A stretch of DNA of 64,000 nt from NCBI GenBank assembly GCA_963693305.1, contig OY855913.1, positions 3,169,001 through 3,233,000 on the forward strand, given 5' to 3'. The notes beneath the pieces are model-generated. The model was given only the letters and a program-made list of their open reading frames with translations, did no database searches and was not told where the DNA came from. The number at the start of each line of letters is the position of its first letter. Within the stretch, counting starts at the first letter, position 1. Below, one piece after another: positions 21,125 to 32,000 of the stretch. Source of the stretch: Meandrina meandrites. Taxonomy: Eukaryota > Cnidaria > Anthozoa > Scleractinia > Meandrinidae. Both the position numbers and the translations under genes were made by a program.

Positions 21125-21235
21125 AGCCTGCGAATACAGCCGCCTCTCACTCGCTCCCGCTACTTCGTGCGAAGTGCGAAACGCGTTTCGCACGTAGTAG
21201 CGGGAGCGAGTGAGAGGCGGCTGTATTCGCAGGCA
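21125..21235. mobile_element. Near-perfect 110-bp palindromic element
   Basis: The left arm runs from GCCTGCGAATACAGCCGCC through CTCACTCGCTCCCGCTAC, and the right arm is its exact complement. The centre GTGCGAAACGCGTTTCGCAC is itself a palindrome. No coding capacity. Confidence 0.9.
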
Positions 21236-21540
21236 ATACACGGTTATGATGTATTTTGCGCGAGATGATGAATGTCTGTCCCTGACAAGTTAATTGAACT
21301 ATAATTGGCGCCGTATTTTTTATCATAATAAATCGGTAAAAGTCGCAAAACTGTTATTGTTTGTTTTAGCTTGCAAACTTCGCGCCGGGCCCGGGGCGCC
21401 GGGGAGCTGTTGCAGGGCACGAGTTGAGTGCGAGGATGAAGCGCGCGACTCACACGCTCGCACGCGCGACGGGAGAGATTACGGAAACAGTTACTTCTTC
21501 CTCCTCCACGACGCATGACTTGTGTCTTTCCTTGTAATCC

Positions 21541-21743
21541 TAGCCTGCGTAGCTGGCGGGATTTCGCGAGCGAGTTCTTTTTTAGCGGCCGCATGCTTTG
21601 GTCTTGGCCGCCAAGCAGCGAGGGGCTTGGTGAGGAGTCGAGTTGAGATTTCACTCGCGGCTCCGCCGCTCGCTGACGCGGGCTTCGCCCGCGCGAGAAA
21701 AATTCACTCGTGCCCGCTAATCCCGCCAGCTACGCAGGCTATT
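21541..21743. mobile_element. MITE with about 24-bp terminal inverted repeats
   Basis: Ends TAGCCTGCGTAGCTGGCGGG and its inverse complement enclose about 155 bp of GC-rich sequence (GCTCGCTGACGCGGGCTTCG). It is non-autonomous. The CCTGCG prefix is shared with the palindrome at 21125. Confidence 0.85.
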
Positions 21744-22206
21744 GTAATCCACTCCTGGGATAGAGCTAGACTACGAGCAGTTCCTTTTTCTCTTACTCCG
21801 TCGAGCGTGAAGCTGAAAAAGAGCGCGTTCCACTCCCCCTTATGTACGAGCTAAGAGTAAGGGAAACTATCTAACGCTCGTCTCCATATTAGCTGCCCAC
21901 GATTGCACTATTAGCTTGATTTTAGTTGTCACAGGTACAAGAACAAGAGAAGACTTGAGTGACCGTCTCCTGCGCTTCCTGCCTAGCTAACAAATCCAAA
22001 AATTTTAGTTCCTGACGACCGCAAGTGATCATATCAGTGAAACCAACCTTGATTTTAAAAGTTCAGTAGAACACCCGGTTCTCTGTGTAAAAGGAGTGGA
22101 GGAGAAAGAGACAGACAGAAGCAGGGCTCTAGCCTGGACCGTTCTGGACCGTTCTCCAGTTCTGCTAGGACAGGCGCTAGGAGATATCATGTCACCGCAT
22201 CTGCCA

Positions 22207-22492
22207 GTCGATATATAAACAATAGCCTTTATTTGGCGCGAAAATATGCACGGATATTTGTTCGCGGACATTATCTGTTCGCGAAGTGAACAGTTTTCCG
22301 AGAGCGAAGCTCGAGGAAAACTGTGCTAAACGTACCAAACGTAAAAAAAACTAAACGTGCGAACGTAAATCGCAAAGTTCGAAAACTGGGGAATATCACT
22401 TGGGGAATATCATCTGATATTCCCCAGTTTTGACTGCATCACGTGACGTGTTTAGACCAATCGCGCGCGCAAAAAATATTTGATGGCTTATA
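22207..22492. mobile_element. Foldback-rich repeat module, copy 1
   Basis: Starts with AAACAATAGCCTTTATTTGG and includes the inner palindrome around GTTTTCCGAGAGCGAAGCTC. It ends with a hairpin (CTGGGGAATATCA and TGATATTCCCCAG) and GCATCACGTGACGTG. The same order of parts is repeated at 22494-22980. Confidence 0.8.
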
Positions 22493-22493
22493 A

Positions 22494-22980
22494 ATAAACA
22501 ATAGCCTCCATTTGGCGCGAAAATATGCACAGATATTTGTCCGCGGACATTATTTGTTCCGAGAAGCGAACAGTTTTCCGAGAGCGAAGCTCGAGGAAAA
22601 CTGTGAGCTTCGAGGAACAGATAATGTCCAAGGACAAATATCTGTGCATATTCTTGAAGCCAAATGGATGCTATTGTGTTTATTATCCTTCAAATATTTT
22701 TTTACAAGGCCGCGTTTTGGGAGACCTTTTCTCAAAGCGTTTTAAACGCCAAAGAAATTCTGTCAGCGCTCAAAATATTATTAGTCTGTTCAAAGTGTTT
22801 AGTTTTATTCATTTCAACAATTTACTCGGGATAAAAGCTAAACGTGCGAACGTAAATCGCAAAGTTCGAAAACTGGGGAATATCACTTGGGGAATATCAT
22901 CTGATATTCCCCAGTTTTGGCTGCATCACGTGACGTGTTTAGACCAATCGCGCGCGCGAAAAATATTTGATGGCTTATAA
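22494..22980. mobile_element. Foldback-rich repeat module, copy 2 (longer)
   Basis: Second copy of the module at 22207. Here the first half is a full foldback whose arms (GCACAGATATTTGTCCGCGG and its near complement) lie at about 22525 and 22640, with about 150 bp of extra sequence before the shared CTGGGGAATATCA hairpin end. The open frames here (22512-22980) are repeat-derived. Confidence 0.8.
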
Positions 22981-23099
22981 CTCCGGATAGAGACGGGTTG
23001 GCCGTGAAGTAAAAATTGGTAGAAGGACTAGGTCTAAGTGAGGGCCTTAGGCAGAGGTTCCCTGGACACTAGTATGAAAATTGGCTGCCAATGATCAAA

Positions 23100-26000
23100 A
23101 TGGCGCCTGGAACAACAACGCAGGTAGGAATTTTACAAAGTAAACCATCAAATAACTTCTAAATACGCACTGCAGAGTCCAAGAAAAACTTTAAAGATAC
23201 TTAAATAATGACTATTTCTCCTGTTATGACTCTTTTTAAGCAATTTCTGCTTCTATTCGCTTTGGTTTTCTCGCCTAAAATATCATAAATCGCCCGTCAA
23301 ATTTTATTTATTTTGAGGCGATTATGTTGCTAGGGAAAAAACGCTCATCTTGGAGCGAAAAATGAGCATTTTATTTCTTAATTTTCCTTCGCGACTATGA
23401 ACTACCTTCTTTGGAAGAAACTAGTGCAATCAGGAAATCGCATTTACATCGCAAAGCCTTGCAATTTGTTTAATGCTAAGTATATATTAATAGCGGGAGT
23501 CAATGAAGATACGATTACGTTGTTCGCTCTTGGAAATGCAGACCAATACTACTGGGAAAACTATTTCTAAACTAATGAAGTAACAGACCGTTCATCTCTG
23601 TTTCTTTGCGATGTTTGATTTCTTCTGATGTAAACTTGATTTTTGTAATCATGAAACGTATCAACATGGATAGTGCACTTAATTCAAAGACATTTATTAA
23701 TAACACTTTTCACGTTTATGTTGCTGCTTAATGTTACACTGATTATGGCATGCAAAAAAACTGATTACAATCTTGGAGACATTGGCTGTTTTTATACTGG
23801 AGACGTGTTGCCTGTCTGGACGAGCTTCGGCAAACATTAACACTAGAGACACATAGTAACCAGATGGATTACAAAATGTTTGCTGAAACTCGTCCAGATG
23901 GGCAACATGTCTCTAGTATAAAAATGGCAATTCTGCCAACTAACAGAGATAACTACAAATTGATTACATTCAGCTGATAACACAGGGTTATCATAATAAA
24001 GGTCATAAACAACTTTGAAGGTAAAGGTAAAGTCTGTATACAAGCCTAGGGGCCCATCAGGCCGGAGCTTATCCCGGTTTCCGTAGCATGAAGCAACTAG
24101 GAGTATCTCTACTCCCCTCTTGATGGGATGCTAGTCCATCGCAGGGTTACCCCCAGCAGTAAATTTGCCAGCACCCATTTATACACCTGGGTGGAGAGAG
24201 GCACTATGAGAGTAAAGTGCCAAGCCCAAGAACACAACACAGTGCCCCGGTCAGGGCTAAAACCCGGACCCCCCCAGTCCAGAGTCCAGCGCACTAATCA
24301 TTAGGCCACCGGACCTCCCACAAACAACTTTGAAGAGTTGTATTATAGTTTACAACATAGCCCAATATTACATGCACTCTGATTGGTTAAAAAAACTTTT
24401 TAGAACTGATATGGTAACACAAGTTGAAGTTGGGAGAATGTGAAAAGTTGTTCTAACACGAACCAATGGTGAGTGTTTCCAGGGCTATTTTATGTCCAAC
24501 AGACTTAAAATAGCACTAAAAGGTTTCATGCAAAATTAAACTCCTACAAAAATTTGGACGTTATTTCCAAGGAAATTTTGACTGTTAATGTATACGATGA
24601 ACAGATATCTCCTATTATTATGCAGTACATTTTTCAATTCCTTTTCATAGGCCGGAAGTCCACCACATGATCTGCAAATAACTGCCTGTAAAAATTAATA
24701 ATGGTCTGCTTATGAATGAGCATCAGCATCTGATAGTGATTTTGCTGCTCAAGCATAGTTTTGTCCACTTCCAAGAAAAATGTCTTGAGAGCTCATTTTC
24801 TAGAGTTGTCAGAGATTGATATTTTGAAATTTCTACTAGGCCAACAACAAATTAATTGAACAAATTGTCTTGGCAACCTTGCCATATATAACAATTATCC
24901 TGGGAAATCAAACAGAATATTGAATTTTGGTTAAAATTGGACGATATTCTGCAAGATTAAGCAGGATAATTGTTTTATTATTCAACAAATTTTCAATAAA
25001 ACATATTTTACAGCTAAAAATACTGTGGTTATATGGCTCTTTGCGATACTTTGGACAAACTGTTGTAACCAACATATATCACAGGATATCTGTTATGTAC
25101 AGATGGCAGATAACAAGTACCTCCAGACCATATATGGGCATGACGTGAAGTTGAATAATAATGCAGGATATCTGTTATCTAAATATGATGGATAACAATG
25201 GCCTTCAATTCTGACCATATAATTATAAGCATCATTCTAATGCGTTTGAACATTTATTTGGGTTATTTGTATTTCTTCTACATGTTATTTATACTCTACT
25301 GACTGGACGTAGTTGTTGTGAATGGGTCTCGCAACAAATTAATCACACACTGGATATCATTCGTATACTTTTTTTAATGCACTCTCAACCAAGTCTCTGT
25401 ACAAGAATTCTCTTGCGTAATGCTTATTTTGCTTAGATCACATTTCAATGTCACACGATGTAATGCTATCTTCCCCGACATAGTCATTTATTTTTAATTT
25501 TGGCCCAGTTAACAAACATCCTTTTGAATAGTTGTTTGCTGACGTGTAATACATGTAATAATATTTATAATATTATTTTGCCAGGGTGACCTCATCAGCA
25601 TAAAAGTACTGTTATCAATAGGGTCCCTGGAAAATTAAAATAAAAAACTATACGGTCACTAAAAACTCAGATCACTGACAAATATTTTTGGTCATCTTGA
25701 CAGGATGCCAGTGCAGAGAATGCTGAGGGGCAGCAAAGCAACACAATCATCTTTAACTCATCTAAAGGAGAACTGTTCACTCCAAACAATGGTTTTAAAT
25801 CCCTGGTCAGGAAACTGAGATCCAACTGGAAAGTTATCACGTATGTCACAGCTTTCTTTTGTCTTCAGCTGATATTATTATTAATAACTTTATGCAGATG
25901 GTGCAAAGTTCCTGAGTGGGAGATTATTTTAACTTGATCAGAGGCAGTTGTAGTAATTTTGTTAACTATGTGTTGAAATTGGTGATAAGAAAAAGATCTA

Positions 26001-29000
26001 CAATAACTCAATAACTTTTGATAATGATTTATCTTGAATTTTTGTTGACTTTTGATTTTACATATTAGATTACTTTACTTTTAACTTATATTTTAGGAAC
26101 AAAGATGAAATAACCCTAGAAAGAATTATCACGGCCAAAGTGATGATATTTGGAGGACCAAGAAGAAAGTTCAGTACTTCTGAGGTAAAATAGATCGGGC
26201 TTAGACAGATGGGTGTCTTGGTATCCTATATATGGACGCCCACTTTTTATAGAAAATTTGATATTAATTGCTGTATTGACTTGGAAATCTTCCAATAAAT
26301 ATTCACTTCAAACTGCAGAAGTACACCTTATTTTCTTTACTTTTGTCCTCAGACCCTCCTAGGGGGTGGAGTCAGGCCTTATAGAAATTTTTGCAGGCCC
26401 ACTTTTCAAAACCTTGCTGAAAACCTGATAAAGATGTTTTTAAAAATTTTATTTTAATTAATATTTTTATCGCATTGCACAAGAAACTACTAACTACTTA
26501 CAAAACACTGCCTTCCACAAAATCAGCAAAATCGAACCTTCAGCGTTAAAAACTGGTTTACTGGCTGCATCATTATGAGTGTATTAAATTTATGAGTTCG
26601 AGTTAGAAATTTCGAGTTCGAGTCAGAAATTTCGAGTTCGAGTTAGAGATTTCGAGTTCGAGTTAGAATTAGAATTTCGATTTTGAGTTAAAATTTCGAG
26701 TTCTAGTTAAAAGGAAGGGCCTGAAAAGTTACTGATTTCGTGATGGAAGACAAAAAAAAGAAAGAAAACAAAATCGAAGAGCCCACAACATGGCGTGACA
26801 TTTTCGCAGTTGGTCACGCATAGTGTCGCCCTTATCAACAAATGAAAGCTAACCGCAAGCAAATAGGAGTGGAACTAACCGCAAGCAAACAAGAGTGGAA
26901 CTAACCACAAGAAAACCAGAGTGGAGCTAACTGCAAGCAACTCGATATTTTAACTCGAACTCGAAATTCTAACTCGAACTCGAAATTTCTAACTCGAACT
27001 TATGAAATCGACAGACCCCATCATTATGATATAAATTTAAATAAATAAATTAATTTTGTGTTGTCAATGGGCCTTGAAGCAAATAGATTATTGGTCCTTA
27101 AAAATGCTTTGAAAAAAGTCACACCTTAGTCTTGAGACCATGTTAAAAGTTGTTTGGTTTTGTTGTAGTTTGATGCACTGAAGCAGTATATTGAGAAAGG
27201 TGGCAGCCTTTTGGTTTTGTTGGGAGAAGGAGGAGAGGGTCGCTTTGATACCAACATTAACTTCTTGCTAGAAGACTATGGAATTATGGTGAATAATGGT
27301 TAGTACATCTATGCAAATCATAACTTCATGATCATAACAGTATATTATTGGTCATTAGTTTTGGAGCTAAATCATTGATTACATGTAGTTCTGTGTTTCT
27401 ACACCCTTTTCGAGTTCTCCAAAACTTTCACTTTCACTGACCAGGGCTTCAACTCAGACCACTTTATCCAGAGTCCAGTGCACTAACCATTAGGCAATGA
27501 CACCTCCTTTTTTGCTAGTTTTACAGTAAGATCCTCCTGTGAAAGTCTGTGCATATACATGTATGTATTTTCCTACAGCATTCTGGATAAGGAAATAAAA
27601 TTTGCACTGATAAATGACGTCACGTAAAATGCAAAAGTGAATTGAGTGTTTTGCCCCACGCATACAGTTAAAAATGTTACACTTTCTTTGTAAAGCTCTT
27701 GTAATGTGGAAAATGTCTTTTGCAGATTCAGTTGTGAGAACAGTGTATTACAAGTATTTTCACCCAAAGGAGGTTTTGATCTCTAATGGAGTCCTTAACA
27801 GGTAGGTCAAGAGCATTTCAATGTAGATTTTTTGAGACAAATACTGCTCCCGTTGTGAACCACATCTCTACTGATTGTTTGTTCAGTTTAAGGTACTTAT
27901 TTTACTTATTAAATGGAAATAATATTACTTGCATTTTCACTCCACTTGTTTAACTGATTGATTTAACTGTTGGTATATTCAGACCTGGAAGTTATGGGTT
28001 GATCACAGATATTTTACAATTATAGTGAGTTAATTATCATCTGTCAACGTTGTTTGGCAGGAAAGCATGGTTACACTTGTCTATTAATATCAAATATACT
28101 TACTGACTCCATCTCATAAATATCACTACGGACATTGATTTGGTTTTAGAGAGATAAATCGAGCAGCTGGAAAGTTTGTCCCAGGGTCATCTGATGCTGA
28201 TAGGACAGAGCTGGGACAGTAAGTATATTAATTATGTACATTAATACACCTGGCCTGAAAAAAGGAATGCGAGAGTTAAGTGTCTTGCCCAAGAACACAA
28301 CACAATGACCCCAGCAAGGGCTCAGACCTGGACCGCTTGATCTGGAGTCCAGTGGATTAGGCCACTGCACCTCCCTATATGAGCATCTAGGGCAGTGGTA
28401 ATTTAGTCAGTTGCTAAATTGTGTTACGTACAAAAACTGAGGAAGTTATGTTTAATCGTTGGGCTTATATGACCTTATAAGCCACTAGACTCTAGAGTTG
28501 CGATCAGGTATATTTTCTGTTATTGATTGAGAAATTTGAGAATCCATAATAAATTGGTAGTCAGAGCTTTCAAACAAATATGTGACTAAGAAAATTACAA
28601 AGTGCAGGTATTAATGTGCAAAGTAGTGCAAGATAAAAAAATTATTAACAAAATCAATTTGCTTGTTGTCAGCCAAAACGACTCTGGCAAAATTTTCTAC
28701 TACATTCATTGACATTGATTGCATAAAACTGATTGCAACACAGGCTGCATGCAAATATTGCTATCCAGTAGTCATTACTTCTGTAAATTCTGTTTTGTTT
28801 AGTGATCAAAGTATATCAAGTGCAGCTCTTAAATTATTATATTACTATTTTTTGTAGGTCCTTGACATTTGTTTACCCTTATGGTGCAACTCTGAATGTG
28901 ATCAAACCAGCTATATCCGTTCTTTCATCCGGCAGTGTGTCATTTCCTCTCAACAGACCAATCTGCGCATTTCACTCATCAAGGGTACGTTTCACCAACT

Positions 29001-32000
29001 GTCAAATGTAATATCACAATGGTAACTTTGAGGGAAACAAAGCAAGTTGATGCAATTTTTATGTGATTGATCCAAGCCTCACTTAGTGATTTTGTGTTGT
29101 CAGCTAAAAGTAAATATATAATTATCAAACCTGTAGGAGAGAGAGTGTTTCATCACATTTCAAAACTCGCACAACATATTCATCAAATAGCTACAGCTGA
29201 AGCAGTGCCTCTTTAATTTATTTGTTACTTCTATTTTCCTATCCAGTATTCAAAAGGCAAAATGGTCATTCTTGGCTCTGTACACATGTTCAGTGACCAA
29301 TACCTTGACAAGGAAGAAAATGCAAAGGTTCAGGTAGGTTAACATGCTTCCAGGAACTAATGAGGTGTAAGTTATAGTTATTGGAACCAAATTGGATTCT
29401 AGTCCACTGCAGAGTACATAGCACTGATGAAGGCCAGTGTATGCCAAGACAGCCTGATAGTCTAACCATTCACCGCGGTCAAACGTCTGAGGCTGTTTTT
29501 GTTTTCTTATTTCGAAAGAAATCATTCACGTTAACGTGGAAGCATCAGTAAGGATATGCAAAATAACTGCTGAGGGTAACAATATTGTTCAGTTCCCTTA
29601 AGCGGGATTCTTTACTTTTAAAATGCTCCGCACCCGAACAAAATTGCTTTGACAATGGCGCCAACAGTCGGCATTTCGCCGTTTTCAAACACTTAGAACT
29701 TTTTTAGTAAAGCTCCAAACAATTTAGTAAACCAGGAAAATACTTGTTAGGTATCAAACTTTGAACAGTGAAAATGAAAACCTTATCTTTGAAGTAGTTT
29801 TCTTATTTTTTACGTTTTACCGCGGTGAAGTCTAACCATTAGGACACTGTTATGTTACAAGTGTCTTGTAAATTGACGCTGTATGGTCCCCTGCAGGATG
29901 TGATATTTCAGTGGCTCACAACCAATGACATTCAGCTCAACAATATTGATGCAGAGGATCCTGAGGTATTGTACTGTAAACTAATAAACTGTGAGGTTGT
30001 TGTTGTTGTTGTTTTTTTTTTTTGGGGGGGGGAGGGGGGGGGGGTCTTAGTGGTAGCAGCAGTAGTAGCGCAGGGGCAGTGGTAGCAGTAAAACTTTATA
30101 AAAAGTATTTCCATTCAGGTAAGCTTAGCACTTTAGTTAAATTTTGTTAAAACATGATTCCTTGGATTGGGATGCCAACTATTGCAAAATGCATCAGGAT
30201 AATACTGTTTAATGTTTACTTTAAATTCTGCAATTTTTAGGTGTCAGACTACCACTATATTCCTGATACTCCCAGGATGTCCGAGAGACTAAGAGTTTGC
30301 CTACAAGAAGGAGATGAAGTATGATCCTATGCAATAACAGATGGGTTTTTTAACAGTGAAATAAATCTCTATAGAATACTTCATGGAGAGTGTGTGCGTA
30401 TGGTGTTTACGCACAAGTTGGTGAAGTGTCAGAAATCAAACGAGTGAGTGCAGTGAATGAGTGAGATTTCTGATACAAACCAACGAGTGGTAAACACCAT
30501 ACAAAAGCACTTTCCATATGGTATTGTGGGTGTTATATACGTACTGAGATTGAACGCCCTATTTATTAAATGAACAATTCAATTGTATATCTTTTACAAC
30601 AACCATATATAATAAAACAAATGAAATCAAAATCAAGCCATTGTGTTTGACATGGTTTACTGAAAGGAGATAGGTTTTATTTTCAAGGATAAATAATGAT
30701 AAGAAACTCTTGAATGTATAACTTTAATTCCAGTGTGAAAAATAGAGCACAAGTTGGAGGTTGTACTTGGAAAAAATACATTGAAAATATATTTTTTTTT
30801 ACCGTTTGCACCTCGTCCTTTGTTCATGGCTCTCTGACTCCCACTCTACTTCACTCCAGTGTCTTCTACTTAGGCTTGTACTTCTCTTTTCAAGAGATTC
30901 GTCACTTCATTCAACTGTCAGTAGAAAGTTTAAGTGCATTTTTAATTGCTATAAACATTTAACTATTCATTTGTTTGTTCTCAACAGAGTGTAGGAAGGG
31001 ATATCACCAAAATGTTTAATGAGGATCTTTTCAAGCTTGATACAAGTGTAGTTCCTGCTGCTATAAGGTATGATCATGTTAACCCAAAAGAAGATAATAT
31101 GCGATATAATATGTTTTTCTTGTGTAAACATTGCAAGTTAAAGGTGAACAACACACCACAACACAATGATAATGTTGTGCGGTGCTGTGTTGTGTTGTGT
31201 TGCGTTGTTGTTTTGTTTTGTTTTGTTTTGTGTTGTGTTGTGTTGTGTTGTGTTGTGTTGTGTTGTGTTGCAGGCTCATTAACAAGCTCAGTTGGCTTTG
31301 CTGGCATGTTAATCACTGTTCCAATGTTGTTCAAATGTTTCAATATTACAGGGCGTATGAAGACCTGAGAGTGAAGCATGAACCCCTTCAGCTTATAACT
31401 CCTCAGTTTGAGACTCCACTTCCTCCTCTTCAACCTGCAGTAAGTTTGAATTATCATTTAATATCTTGTAAGGCTGCAAGGGGATTAGTTGTCTGTTCCA
31501 CATCTGTCAGTTGATCAGTGCTAACTCATAACTCTGGTTTCTTTAGCATGAAGAGACTTGGAATGTTGCTAGTCTCTCCTTGGATAGGATAGTAGTCCAT
31601 TCAGCCCCTCCCTCCCTCAACCAGGAGAGTTAGTCATAGGATATTGCTGTCACAACAATTTTCTAGCACTCACTGATATTTGAGGGTGAAGAGAGACACT
31701 ATAAAAGGCTATTGTTTTGCCCAATTACGTAAGAATACTGGCTATTAGTTATCTTTCACCCAGGTCTAACAAGAATGAGAGTCCTCTAGAGTTGAACTCT
31801 CATTGACTATCGTTTGAGTGCGGCCAAACAAGGATTAGGCTCGATTTCCAGCCGTTTTGTGAGCCCGCGTTCCTTGCCCCAGGAGGAGGATAACACACCG
31901 GACTCCCAGAACGGCTGAAAATCGAGCCTAAACAAGGATGCAGTAGACAAGATTTGTTAAAAATCACATGTCGAAATAAAAACAGGCTCCAATTCAATGA

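Noticed and set aside
22525..22980. 151-codon plus-strand frame
   Set aside because: Covers foldback repeats whose sequence recurs at 22207; repeat-derived.
31012..31457. Cys/Val-rich and Thr/Gln-rich frames over 31170-31270
   Set aside because: The core is a GTGTT repeat; the ends are IFT52 exons 11 and 12 read through the intron.
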